DNA from: Microcoleus sp. AS-A8
Lineage (GTDB): Bacteria > Cyanobacteriota > Cyanobacteriia > Cyanobacteriales > Coleofasciculaceae
NCBI GenBank assembly: GCA_039962225.1
Contig: JAMPKV010000013.1
Span: 124,001-188,000 of the forward strand
Length of the DNA stretch: 64,000 bases
Direction: 5' to 3'
The notes under the pieces: model-generated
What the model was told of the DNA's origin: nothing
The model's input: only the letters and a program-made list of their open reading frames with translations
Databases searched by the model: none
Program-made: the position numbers and the translations under genes
Part shown: positions 16,294-24,951 of the stretch, piece after piece
Layout: every line of letters begins with the position of its first letter
Position numbering within the stretch: position 1 is the first letter of the stretch

Positions 16294-17739
16294 TCAGAGT
16301 TGACCAAATCCCTTTTTCTTTTTTTCCTTCTTCTTTTTCTTGGAAGAAGCACCTCCGGAGTAACCGCGCCAACCCGGTTGGGAGGGGGGATTTCCGCCCA
16401 TGCCGCCAAACATGCCACCCATGCCTGCCATTCCTGGCATTTGACCTCGGCTCATTTGCTGCATGAGATTTCTCATTTTAGTAAATTCACTCACCAGATT
16501 GGTGACATCTCTCTCGGTATAGCCCGCACCACGCGCAATCCGGCGTCGGCGAGAGGGAGAACTCGCTAACAAATCGGGATTGCGGCGCTCTTCAGCGGTC
16601 ATGGAGTTAATCAGCGCTTCAGATTGCTTGAGTTTCGTTTCCCCTTGTTGCAGTTGGTCAGCACTGAGCTTGCCCATCCCTGGAATCATCTTCATCAAGC
16701 CGCCCAAGGAACCCATATTCTTTAATAGGCGCATCTGCTTTAAGAAATCGCTGAAGTCAAACTTTGCCGTCAGCATTTTCTCCTGCATCTTCTCGGCGTC
16801 CGCTAGGTCGATTTCCTCTTGGGCTTTTTCGACGAGCGTGAGGACATCTCCCATACCGAGAATTCGTGATGCCATCCGGTCAGGATAAAAGGGTTGCAGC
16901 GCTTCTACTTTTTCCCCAACCCCGACAAATTTAATCGGCTGACCCGAAACCCGCCTGACCGAAAGGGCTGCACCACCGCGTGTGTCACCATCTAACTTGG
17001 TGAGGATGGCTCCCGTAATCCCGATTTGGTCATGGAAGGTACGGGTGAGGTTTGCCGCCTCTTGACCCGTCATGGAGTCCACCACTAAGAGGGTTTCATG
17101 GGGTTGAACGGTTTGCTTAATCCGGGCGAGTTCCCCCATCATGTCTTGGTCGATTTGCAGACGTCCCGCCGTGTCGATAATTACGGTATCAACACCCGTT
17201 TCCTTCGCCCGCGCTACGCCTTGACGCGCAATCTCAACGGGGTCAGCATCCGCACCCAGTTCAAAGACTGGGACATTAATTTGTTGTCCTAGGGTGACTA
17301 GCTGGTCAATGGCGGCAGGTCGATAAACGTCTGTGGCGACCAACAGACAGGTGCGGTTTTGCTTTTGCAGATGTAACGCCAGTTTGGCGGTGGCGGTGGT
17401 TTTCCCAGTTCCCTGTAACCCTGCCATCAGCACAATCGTCGGTGCTGTATCGGCTTGGGCTAAGGGAATATTGGTTTCCCCCATCACCTGTACCAGTTCG
17501 TCGTAAACGATTTTGATGAACTGCTGATCGGGACGGACACCAGAGAGTACTTCAGCTCCTTGTGCCTTAGTTTCTACATCTGCAACGAAATCTTTAACGA
17601 CTTGCAGGTTAACATCTGCCGATAACAGAGCGCGACGGACTTCTTTGAGCGCCTCTTGGATATTGGATTGAGAAATTTTGTCCTGGCCCCGTAATTTCTT
17701 CCAGGCGTCTTCTAAGCGTTCGGCTAGGGCATCAAACAT
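16294..17739 (-). CDS. ffh: Signal recognition particle protein Ffh (SRP54)
   Basis: Ffh binds 4.5S/SRP RNA and signal sequences and delivers nascent membrane proteins to FtsY. The 481-residue protein has the N domain (1-85), the G domain with GLQGTGKTTATAKLA, DTAGRLQIDQ, TKLDGDTRGGAAL, and the methionine-rich M domain with the RNA-binding helix SRRRRIARGAG. The tail is Met/Gly-rich, then Gly/Ser and a poly-Lys run before the end (KKGFGQL). First gene of the ffh-rpsP-KH-phoH cluster. Confidence 0.98.
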   Translation of the reverse strand: MFDALAERLEDAWKKLRGQDKISQSNIQEALKEVRRALLSADVNLQVVKDFVADVETKAQGAEVLSGVRPDQQFIKIVYDELVQVMGETNIPLAQADTAPTIVLMAGLQGTGKTTATAKLALHLQKQNRTCLLVATDVYRPAAIDQLVTLGQQINVPVFELGADADPVEIARQGVARAKETGVDTVIIDTAGRLQIDQDMMGELARIKQTVQPHETLLVVDSMTGQEAANLTRTFHDQIGITGAILTKLDGDTRGGAALSVRRVSGQPIKFVGVGEKVEALQPFYPDRMASRILGMGDVLTLVEKAQEEIDLADAEKMQEKMLTAKFDFSDFLKQMRLLKNMGSLGGLMKMIPGMGKLSADQLQQGETKLKQSEALINSMTAEERRNPDLLASSPSRRRRIARGAGYTERDVTNLVSEFTKMRNLMQQMSRGQMPGMAGMGGMFGGMGGNPPSQPGWRGYSGGASSKKKKKEKKKKGFGQL

Positions 17740-17976
17740 AAATCAATTTTTTTAAGGGCTATCTTTAACTAAGGGTAGTATTCTTGGCAACCTTTTGACA
17801 GGTTAGGGAATGACCGGGCAATTTCTGGAATTGAGTTCGCTCCCTAGTGCAGACTGGCAGAAATAAGCCACCCGTTTTTTATAGGTGTTTCTCCCATCCT
17901 CATCGGAGATCCAATCCCCCAATCCCCCCTCCTTTCATCTGGCTGGTGGGAAACTTTCGCCACTTGGCACGAGGCT

Positions 17977-18627
17977 CTACACGGCACGGGCACGAGAAAC
18001 TGGCTGTATTTTCCGTAGCGGACTAGACATTGATTCTAATCCCAGCAGAATTCCATTGAGGACGAAGGCTAAGAGTGCCACGACAATGGCTCCAGCAAAA
18101 ATCTTATCGTTGCGACTTTGGGCAACGCCATCAAATAGTAGTACTCCCAATCCCCCAGCACCGAACTTTGCGCCGATGGTTGCGATCGCTACAGCTACAA
18201 TCGTCGCTAAACGCACACCGGCTAAACAAATCGGTAAGATCAGCGGCACTTGTACCTGCCACCAGCGTTGCCAAACATTCATTCCCATACCGCTGGCGGC
18301 TTCCAAAATTGCAGGCTCAATCGCTTGCAGTCCTACCGAGAAATGGCGTACCAAAATCACTTGGGTATAGAGAATCATGGCAATCACCACTGACTGACGA
18401 TTTAGACCAAAAATCGGGACTAACAGGATAATCAGCGCCAGACTCGGTATGGTGTAGAGCGTTCCGAGAAATCCCAGCACTGGGACACTTAGCCAATGGT
18501 AGTGAGTCACCAGTAAGGCTAAGGGGAGAGCGATCGCGATCGCAATGAGTAGGGCTATGCCAGTCATCTGGAGATGCTCTAGGACTAACCCAAACATCAT
18601 CCCAGGATTTTTCAGGATATAGCTCAT
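17977..18627 (-). CDS. ABC transporter permease, OpuB/ProW (osmoprotectant) type
   Basis: A 216-residue membrane protein of the glycine betaine/choline/carnitine ABC permease type. Five to six membrane helices are visible, along with the EAA loop AILEAASGMGMNVWQRWWQVQVPLILP in outline, where the ATPase docks, and GTLYTIPSLALIILLVPIFGL near the N-terminus, which is typical of OpuBB/ProW. The ATPase and substrate-binding subunits are not adjacent, so it must be encoded apart from them or be an orphan. It probably moves compatible solutes under osmotic stress; the substrate is inferred only from the family. Confidence 0.85.
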   Translation of the reverse strand: MSYILKNPGMMFGLVLEHLQMTGIALLIAIAIALPLALLVTHYHWLSVPVLGFLGTLYTIPSLALIILLVPIFGLNRQSVVIAMILYTQVILVRHFSVGLQAIEPAILEAASGMGMNVWQRWWQVQVPLILPICLAGVRLATIVAVAIATIGAKFGAGGLGVLLFDGVAQSRNDKIFAGAIVVALLAFVLNGILLGLESMSSPLRKIQPVSRARAV

Positions 18628-18754
18628 GGGAATGCCAGGATTTTGAATTAGCGATGTTGACTAATAAATGGGGAGGGATTAAACCCTCCACGAAGAAAGT
18701 CAACAACATCATTCTATTCGCCCAGTTCTTCGTACCCTAGCGCAGCATTCCTGA

Positions 18755-19153
18755 TTAGTCTTTTGGCAGCATTGCCAGAATCTGATCTACAAATTCTTGC
18801 TGATCGATCACGGGTTTGGGGATGAACCCATCTGCGCCACTCACTTTGAGAAAGTTTTCGCGATCGCCCTCCATCACGCTTGCTGTCACCAGAATGACTG
18901 GTACTTTCGCTGTTTGAGGATTGGCTTTGAGCATTTGAGTAATTTTAAGACCATCCATTGCCTTGCCTTTGTAGCGGCTGTTACGCAGATCCACATCCAT
19001 CAAAATAATGTCCGCTTCTCCGGAATCGGCAATTTGCATTACTTCCTCCACATTTTCAGTATGCTTCACCGCTAAGCCGCCTCGCTTACGCAAAATCTTA
19101 GAAAAAACGATAACGTTGGACGGCTCATCTTCTACAATCAAAACAGTGTTCAT
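18755..19153 (-). CDS. Stand-alone response regulator (receiver domain)
   Basis: A single CheY-like receiver of 132 residues with no output domain. The acidic pair is in LIVEDEPSN, the phospho-acceptor Asp in ADIILMDVDLRN, the conserved Thr in VPVILVTASVM and the Lys in DGFIPKPVID. The RNSRYKGKAMDGL insertion after the Asp is DivK-like. The start is placed at the ATG of MNTVLIVEDE, with AGGA 10-11 bases upstream; two further in-frame upstream ATGs would add a non-family extension. No cognate histidine kinase is adjacent. It lies divergent to the NACHT gene with 184 bases between. Confidence 0.92.
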   Translation of the reverse strand: MNTVLIVEDEPSNVIVFSKILRKRGGLAVKHTENVEEVMQIADSGEADIILMDVDLRNSRYKGKAMDGLKITQMLKANPQTAKVPVILVTASVMEGDRENFLKVSGADGFIPKPVIDQQEFVDQILAMLPKD

Positions 19154-19270
19154 CAGAATTTTATTCCTATAATTCATTTCAAATCCAGATAATTCCAGCA
19201 TGACAATCGTACAGTAGCGTTATGTTCGAGTAATGTTCAGGTAATGTTTGATTTTGGTCAATTTATCAAC

Positions 19271-19298
19271 AAACTTTACATAACTGTTAAACTTTACA
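19271..19298 (+). promoter_or_regulatory. Direct repeats upstream of the NACHT gene
   Basis: AAACTTTACA occurs twice, at 19271-19280 and 19289-19298, with an 18-base period in the AT-rich promoter region 40-70 bases before the NACHT start. Near-two-turn spacing would place two bound proteins on almost the same face of the helix. The binding factor is unknown; the NACHT protein itself has an N-terminal HTH. Confidence 0.45.
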
Positions 19299-19337
19299 AA
19301 CTCTTCACACAAGTTTCAAAAGCTTTGTGAGTGAACG

Positions 19338-21698
19338 ATGGCAAGGCAATCCCTCTCAGCCTCTGAACAAGGAATTAAAAAAGCTAAACAAGCATTCAGG
19401 CGGACTGAATTGACTCAGGCACTGCTCGCTGATGAAATCGGTCTCAAGACTCGCTCATCAATTTGGAAATTTTTCAAGGGACAGTCAATTGAGCTTTTTA
19501 TCTTTAAGGCCATCTGCTCCCGGCTTGAACTGGACTGGGAAGAGATTGCTGCACCTCAGATAGTTAATCAAGAAGACACAATCACTATCGATATTGACCC
19601 CCTTGTGCAATATCTGCGCGAGAAGGTACGCCCTAGCATTCAACAGCGCTGTGGCACCATACGGGTACTTGATATGACCCAGCCCATGGGTTTAATGGAT
19701 ATCTATACTAATGTTAATCTTTTGCAGCAACTAACTGGGGATAGACGGCTGAAAATTACTCAACTGTTAAAAGATTTCGACCCAGAAGTACACAGCTTTG
19801 ACCGGATTGGACTGAGTAGAATTACCGAAAAACGCATCTTAGGGGTAGAAGCTGTGAAGCAATACCCTAAGCTGATGGTATTAGGAAAACCTGGTTCCGG
19901 AAAGACGACGTTTTTGAAGTATCTGGCGAGCCGGTGCAGCTCAGGAGATTTACTAGGGAATTTTGTCCCCATTTTTATTGCCATTAGGGATTTATCTGAG
20001 TCAAATAATCAACCAAATTGCCTTGAATATATAACTCAATTTTTCTCTGTGCATAGCATTCAACCCCATCAAATTTCTGAAATCCTTAAACAAGGAAGGG
20101 CATTAATTTTATTTGATGGATTGGATGAAGTTAGAGAAATCGTTGCCAATCGCATCATTAAGGAGATTCGGGATTTTTCGGACCAGTATCATAGGAATCA
20201 GTTTGTCATCACCTGCCGAATTTCAGCCCATGAATATATGTTGGAAAACTTCACAGAATTGGAAGTAGCCGACTTTAATTATAAGCAGATTCAATCATTT
20301 ACTACGAAATGGTTTCAGACCAAAGAGTCAGATTTGGATAGGGCTGATCGATTTATCGAACAGATGCAATTAAATCCACCGATTCGGGAACTAGCCACAA
20401 ATCCTTTGCTGCTGACGCTATTACTATTAGAGTTTGAAGATTCGGGTGACTTTCCCACTGATCGGGCAGAATTATACAGACAAGGCATTGCTACCTTGTT
20501 AAAAAAATGGGATGCCAAACGTGGGGTTATGCGTGACCAAGTCTACCAAAATCTATCGCTGTCGCGCAAGAAAGATTTACTAAGTCACATTGCTCTGGCT
20601 ACATTTGAGCGCAAGGATTTTTTCTTTAAAAAGAAAGATTTTGAACGGTATATTGCTGAGTTTATCCGCCATCTACCCCATGCTCAAACTGACCTAGAAT
20701 CATTACAACTAGATAGCGAGGTTGTACTGAAATCCATTGAAGTGCAGCATGGGTTATTGGTAGAGCGAGCGAGGGATATTTATTCCTTTTCCCATCGCAC
20801 ATTTCAAGAGTATTTTACAGCAAGAAAGATTGTAAAAAGTTCCGATCCGCAAGCGTTAGAGAAGGCTTTGAACGGTTTAGTGAGCCACATCACTGAGACA
20901 AGCTGGCGAGCAATTTTTGTGCTAACGGTGGGAATGTTGCAGTCAGCGGATTACCTGTTGCAGTTGATGAAACTGCGGATTGATCAGCTTTTAGCCACGG
21001 ACGAAAAGCTGCAACAATTTCTGATCTGGGTCAGTAAGAAATCTCTTGGGGTCGAGGTGACCCATAAAACGGTGGCTGTGCGTGCATTTTACTTTAATCT
21101 CGCTCGCGATCGCCATCCTCAGCACGATCCGAAGCGTTACCGGGACTCTGAGTTGATACGCGCCCTTGACTATGACCTGTTTATTCTCCTGCGGTTGGGG
21201 AATATTAGGGCACGGGATGTCGGTCTAGATGATATCCTGGCTCTTGCGTGCGATCGCCTATGGCGCTGCGCTTCGCACAATCGAGCCATTGAACTGGATC
21301 TAACGTATTATCCTTATGCCTTTAAGGGGGCATTTTTCCTGGCTTGTGAGCGTGCCCCTATCCTAGATCCGAATCTAGGGCAAGCGCTGCAAGAACTTAA
21401 GCAGCAACTCCCTGATTTAGATAGTAACGAGCGGAAGTTTAGGCAATGGTGGGAAGTTGAAGGTCAAGCTTGGGCTAAACGGTTAAGAGATATATTAATT
21501 AAACATCGAAGTCTCGCTCATGATTGGCAGTTCAGCGAGGAGCAAAAGAAATTGTTGAAAGCTTATTACGATGCCAATCAGTTATTGGTGGATTGTCTTA
21601 ATAGTGATTGTTACGTCAGTCGTGAGGTACGACAGCATATTGAGGATACCCTATTGTTACCTATGGCTGAAATTGAGAATAGGAAGCACAGTTCGTAA
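19338..21698 (+). CDS. HTH-NACHT NTPase (candidate anti-phage STAND protein)
   Basis: A 786-residue STAND ATPase. Residues about 20-75 form an XRE-like HTH (LTQALLADEIGLKTRSSIWKFF in outline). The NACHT module has Walker A GKPGSGKTTFLKYL (about 183-196), Walker B ALILFDGLDEVRE (about 254-266), the FVITCRISAHEY sensor strand, and the winged-helix part with NPLLLTLLLLEF. After SFSHRTFQEYFTARKIV, the C-terminal 280 residues are helical and contain no LRR, WD40 or TPR repeats, like the NCH2/short C-terminal domains of cyanobacterial NACHT proteins. Bacterial NACHT proteins can block phage; no effector domain (nuclease, TIR, TM) is visible here, so mechanism and target are unknown. No partner gene is adjacent, and two direct repeats lie in the promoter. 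Confidence 0.92.
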   Translation: MARQSLSASEQGIKKAKQAFRRTELTQALLADEIGLKTRSSIWKFFKGQSIELFIFKAICSRLELDWEEIAAPQIVNQEDTITIDIDPLVQYLREKVRPSIQQRCGTIRVLDMTQPMGLMDIYTNVNLLQQLTGDRRLKITQLLKDFDPEVHSFDRIGLSRITEKRILGVEAVKQYPKLMVLGKPGSGKTTFLKYLASRCSSGDLLGNFVPIFIAIRDLSESNNQPNCLEYITQFFSVHSIQPHQISEILKQGRALILFDGLDEVREIVANRIIKEIRDFSDQYHRNQFVITCRISAHEYMLENFTELEVADFNYKQIQSFTTKWFQTKESDLDRADRFIEQMQLNPPIRELATNPLLLTLLLLEFEDSGDFPTDRAELYRQGIATLLKKWDAKRGVMRDQVYQNLSLSRKKDLLSHIALATFERKDFFFKKKDFERYIAEFIRHLPHAQTDLESLQLDSEVVLKSIEVQHGLLVERARDIYSFSHRTFQEYFTARKIVKSSDPQALEKALNGLVSHITETSWRAIFVLTVGMLQSADYLLQLMKLRIDQLLATDEKLQQFLIWVSKKSLGVEVTHKTVAVRAFYFNLARDRHPQHDPKRYRDSELIRALDYDLFILLRLGNIRARDVGLDDILALACDRLWRCASHNRAIELDLTYYPYAFKGAFFLACERAPILDPNLGQALQELKQQLPDLDSNERKFRQWWEVEGQAWAKRLRDILIKHRSLAHDWQFSEEQKKLLKAYYDANQLLVDCLNSDCYVSREVRQHIEDTLLLPMAEIENRKHSS

Positions 21699-21726
21699 AC
21701 CGATGATGATGTATTCCAAATACAGA

Positions 21727-21764
21727 AGCGATCGCCTTTAGAATGATGTAGAAAAGCGATCGCT
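21727..21764. terminator. HIP1-armed hairpin after the NACHT gene
   Basis: AGCGATCGC and GCGATCGCT, each containing a HIP1 octamer, pair across the intervening 20 bases; CTTT and AAAA extend the stem. CTTATTTC follows on the plus strand, giving a weak terminator for the NACHT transcript 29 bases after its stop. Confidence 0.5.
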
Positions 21765-21870
21765 CTTATTTCAGAGTATTTTCCTATTTTGTAGAGGTGA
21801 GTTTAGGCACTCTATTGGTACACCTAACCCTGAATATCCCAACAAAATTCGTTCTTCCCGCTCAACGGTT

Positions 21871-22236
21871 CTACTGCTTGGGTTGAGCTTGCTCGATTTG
21901 CCGAAGTTGATCCTGTGTCAAGATACCTCGAATGGAAGTTAGATAAGATTCAAAAATCTGCTGAAGTTGCGTTTTCTGCGGGTCTGACAGATTTGTCAGC
22001 CCCTGTGGCCCCTTCTTTTTGAACTCCTCCATTTGCGCGGGTGAGAGCACCTTGGAAATTTTAGAGATAGTTTGCTCTCGTATGTCTTTAAACTTAGCTT
22101 GCTGTTCTTGACTTAAAACGATTTCGCCACTAGTCGGCTGTGATTGTTGTTGAGCCATAGCCGCCATTGGAGTGGCAGCAATAGCCGCTGCGACAATCAC
22201 TCCCATAATCAGCGGCATGATTTTGAGTGTTTTCAT
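21871..22236 (-). CDS. Spy/CpxP-like periplasmic protein
   Basis: A 121-residue exported protein. The signal peptide (MKTLKIMPLIMGVIVAAAIAA...MAAMAQQQ) is followed by a helical mature domain with two LTxxQ-like motifs, LSPAQMEEF and LTQDQLRQIE. Spy-like proteins are ATP-independent periplasmic chaperones or metal/stress sensors. The start is set at the second ATG (22236), because AAGGA lies 9 bases before it; the first ATG (22257) has no ribosome-binding site, and that site is itself part of its coding frame. Another Spy-like protein sits in the ECF sigma operon at 56.1 kb, but this one is a lone gene. Confidence 0.8.
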   Translation of the reverse strand: MKTLKIMPLIMGVIVAAAIAATPMAAMAQQQSQPTSGEIVLSQEQQAKFKDIREQTISKISKVLSPAQMEEFKKKGPQGLTNLSDPQKTQLQQIFESYLTSIRGILTQDQLRQIEQAQPKQ

Positions 22237-22490
22237 TCTAATCTTCCTTAGTTTCAATTAGCTCGGATATCCCGATCAACAGTCTTGCAGTTCGCATATC
22301 GTAGAGCTTTTCTGCCATGATAGTCGAGATTGAGTTGAGTAACAAAAAGTGATCGTTAGAAATCTTTGTTAAACCGCTCATACATCCTTGTAACATCCTA
22401 CTGTCTGGTCATCCAATCGGGTGAGTCTCCTCCAATCTGGCTGTCTCACAATAGTAAGTAAAAGGACACAGATACAGGGGCATACGCGTA

Positions 22491-22835
22491 ATGAAACTAC
22501 ATTTTATCCCGATAACACTGGCGATCGCTTTATCGCTTAATACAGCTTGGCTTGTGGGTGAATCGACAAAAGTAGTCGCGAATGAGAGATTTGGTTTAAG
22601 TCCTTCTGATGCTAATCGACTCGGTCGTGACTTAGCTCCTTCTCTTCCACAAAACCCATGGCAACAGAGGATGAACCAAGAAATTTCATGCCTTCTAGAA
22701 AAAAATAGAGCTTCGAGAGAATCTTTCTGCAAAACTGAAGCATCTTTCCAGAATAATGTCGATATACAGGAAGAATTGAAGCCTATACCTCAGCTACAGC
22801 CACACAATCTTAACCCATCTTCAATAAAGCGTTAG
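22491..22835 (+). CDS. Hypothetical exported protein, 114 aa
   Basis: Starts MKLHFIPITLAIALSLNTAW, a credible Sec signal peptide with cleavage near residue 20-30, followed by a polar, Asn/Gln/Pro-rich mature part with two cysteines (SCLLEKN and FCKTEA) that could pair. AGGGG lies 10-11 bases upstream. No family is recognised. An opposite-strand frame (22409-22732) lacks any signal or domain and is less likely. Probably periplasmic. Confidence 0.55.
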   Translation: MKLHFIPITLAIALSLNTAWLVGESTKVVANERFGLSPSDANRLGRDLAPSLPQNPWQQRMNQEISCLLEKNRASRESFCKTEASFQNNVDIQEELKPIPQLQPHNLNPSSIKR

Positions 22836-22908
22836 AGCGATGACTCAGTATCAGAACGTGTTAATATTTAAGGCCATATTTTAGTCGTGAAGTAGATTTT
22901 TTCGCCAA

Positions 22909-23523
22909 CTAAACGGGCTGACTAAAAATCGTCAGCAGAACTGAACCGAGAAGATAGTAATGCCCCAAACACTCGAAACCTGCGGCTGCACCCAATTGCT
23001 CTCGTCGCTGTGGGCTGTAACAGCGAATACCGCCGGGAGAAAACCCGAATAAGCGATCGCCCGTTTCTTCTCTAACGGTATTGTCAGCTAGGTAGAAACG
23101 TCCACCGGGACGCAGTACCCGATTCACTTGGGAAACAACCTGTTGAGGATTGGGGTAATGCAGAAAGCTGATGGTATTAAACACAGCATCAAATTCACCT
23201 TCCGCAAAGGGCATGGATTCAGCATTACCCTGACGATAAGTGAGTCGAGTTCCATGCTGGTTGCGCTGTTGCGCTTGACGCAGCATTTCCGTCGATAAGT
23301 CTAACCCCGTACCTTGAAGTGTGGGAAATTGGGTGGCGAGGCGATGCAGCAGACGACCTGTACCACAACCGAGATCGAGGACATGGGGTTGATGGGGTAA
23401 TTCAACGTATTCTAGCATCCGTTTGTGGACAGCCTGGTAAAATATCGTCGTAAACAGGCAGTCGTAGTTGGGTGCCCAGCGATCAAAGAATTTTTGCTTG
23501 TTGTGGAAAACATTACTAGTCAT
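22909..23523 (-). CDS. Class I SAM-dependent methyltransferase
   Basis: A 204-residue UbiE/Methyltransf_11-type enzyme. SAM motif I is VLDLGCGTGRLLHRLA (about residues 48-63), motif II is GTGLDLSTEMLRQA, and post-motifs AESMPFAEGEFDAVFNTISFLHY and NRVLRPGGRFYLADN follow. The substrate is unknown; UbiE-like small-molecule methylation is plausible. Its ATG overlaps the stop of the upstream TspO-like gene by 4 bases (ATGA), so the two form an operon. Confidence 0.92.
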   Translation of the reverse strand: MTSNVFHNKQKFFDRWAPNYDCLFTTIFYQAVHKRMLEYVELPHQPHVLDLGCGTGRLLHRLATQFPTLQGTGLDLSTEMLRQAQQRNQHGTRLTYRQGNAESMPFAEGEFDAVFNTISFLHYPNPQQVVSQVNRVLRPGGRFYLADNTVREETGDRLFGFSPGGIRCYSPQRREQLGAAAGFECLGHYYLLGSVLLTIFSQPV

Positions 23524-24317
23524 GGGGATTGTACGCGGGAATTTTGACGACGTAGTAAGCTGAACACGAGTAATAAAATGAGAGCAATCGCTAATCCTCC
23601 GGCTGTTGTTGTAATCAGCAGGATGTTACCCTGACGCACGGCAATCGCGATGAAAGCCCAAACAAAAACCAGGACAAAAGCTATATCCCTGTGCCCAATG
23701 GTAACGATAGCGGCGATCGCTCCACCGGCAACTAATGCGATCGCTGTCCACAGTTGCGAGTCAATTCCCCAACCGTTCCACCCTAGGCTGTAGAGTGTTG
23801 ATGCCACATTGACGATAGTCGCCACACTAATCCAAGCCAGATAAATACTCAAAGGAATGTGAACCAACCACTTTTCTAACCTTGAAACTCGGTTTGTGCC
23901 AATCCCCAGCCGCTGATAAACTCCGATCAAGGGCAGCAAAATTCCTAGCATCGCCAGCACTGAGAGAGTGAACCATTGGTACTGAAAGACCCATACCCAG
24001 GCAATTTGAGCCAAGCAAGCCACGACCAAAAGATACCCCATCCGCCGCAGACTAGGGTTTTGTGCTTGGGCAGGCAGTACCTGATAGACGCCGAAGCTTA
24101 GCAAACCTAGATAAATCAGTCCCCAGATGGCAAATGCATAGTTTGCCGGAACAATCAAAACCTCTCGGAAGAAGGTATTGGAAATTGCGCCAATCGTGAG
24201 TCCGTTGAGTGGGGCGACGTTCGCCCAAACATTCATGCCAAAGGCGGCAAGGATAGCTGCCAGGTTAAGGAACTGTCTGAGTTTGTCTCGGTCTAAGGAT
24301 GTAGTAGATTGTTTCAT
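23520..24317 (-). CDS. TspO/MBR-related (tryptophan-rich sensory) membrane protein
   Basis: A 265-residue integral membrane protein with about eight hydrophobic helices. The signature FREVLIVPANYAFAIWGLIYLGL and PSLRRMGYLLVVACLAQIAWVWVFQYQWF match proteins annotated as tryptophan-rich sensory proteins, which are longer than classical five-TM TspO. TspO homologues bind porphyrins and respond to light or oxygen; whether that holds for this long form is unproven. It is translationally coupled to a methyltransferase, which could act on a related lipid or tetrapyrrole; this is inference. Confidence 0.82.
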   Translation of the reverse strand: MKQSTTSLDRDKLRQFLNLAAILAAFGMNVWANVAPLNGLTIGAISNTFFREVLIVPANYAFAIWGLIYLGLLSFGVYQVLPAQAQNPSLRRMGYLLVVACLAQIAWVWVFQYQWFTLSVLAMLGILLPLIGVYQRLGIGTNRVSRLEKWLVHIPLSIYLAWISVATIVNVASTLYSLGWNGWGIDSQLWTAIALVAGGAIAAIVTIGHRDIAFVLVFVWAFIAIAVRQGNILLITTTAGGLAIALILLLVFSLLRRQNSRVQSP

Positions 24318-24466
24318 AACCCAAGAAAAAATTGGTCAACTGAAGGCAGAATGCTCTCCCAACTCTCTGGTCTGCTTCTCAATCCCTCAAATTTATGATA
24401 GTGTTGGTCAATTAATGAGGGGTCTAACCCTTCATGCCTCAATTGGGCATTTGGGCGTGAACTCTC

Positions 24467-24486
24467 TGCACAGCGATCGCTGTGCA
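24467..24486. repeat. Perfect 20-bp palindrome around HIP1
   Basis: TGCACAGCGATCGCTGTGCA is fully self-complementary and extends the GCGATCGC octamer by six bases on each side. It may be an operator or simply a HIP1 hotspot. Confidence 0.6.
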
Positions 24487-24781
24487 GTCGCGAGTTACGT
24501 TAGGGTAGCTGGCGTGTTAAGGCGAACTCCCGATTGAAACTCTTGCGATCCGTTAGGCACGGCAGATGATCGAAAAGTTGGTTTGATAGTCACTGTGTCG
24601 AGACAAAGACTCCCCCTAGATGTGAGGGCTGAAAATCCCCAGGAATCGCCCCAGTACTTAACAGTATTCTTTGTTTGTGGGGTCGCCTTTAACCTATCAC
24701 CTCTCCCCTTTCGAGTATTGCCCTAGGTCTAGGAAAGATATCCCTAGGTTCCCCAAACTTAGCTCAGTACTTTCCTCGATT

Positions 24782-24797
24782 TTTAACAAATGTTAAA
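24782..24797. promoter_or_regulatory. TTTAACA-AA-TGTTAAA inverted repeat upstream of cNMP-binding gene
   Basis: A perfect 7-bp inverted repeat with a 2-base centre lies about 155 bases before the start of the cNMP-binding gene, in an AT-rich promoter-like region. It has the look of a homodimer operator. It does not match the CRP consensus (TGTGA-N6-TCACA). Confidence 0.4.
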
Positions 24798-24951
24798 GAT
24801 TTTTCTGGTTTTTGGCAACCTGAAGACTTGTGTTCAACCATAATAGTTATCTAAAGACTTCAAATCTAAGATAGGGAAACAGCGTATTCAGGGTGTGTCA
24901 GGAAGTTGCCACACTGCTCCTGCTACCACAACTAGAAACAGAACCAACGTT

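Larger units (their letters stand above)
24318..24951. other. Long spacer with palindromes, no gene called
   Basis: About 630 bases between divergent genes. It holds a perfect 20-base palindrome with a HIP1 core (24467-24486), two CCCTAGG copies (about 24721 and 24742) and the TTTAACA/TGTTAAA inverted repeat (24782-24797). A 119-codon frame (24178-24537) overlaps the TspO-like gene and lacks coding character. No tRNA or other known RNA structure was recognised. Confidence 0.55.

Noticed and set aside
22409-22732. 107-codon minus-strand frame opposite the exported hypothetical
   Set aside because: No signal, domain or ribosome-binding site; the plus-strand frame has a signal peptide.
24318-24951. 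tRNA or riboswitch in the long spacer
   Set aside because: No cloverleaf, T-loop or known riboswitch core was found by eye; only palindromes were seen.
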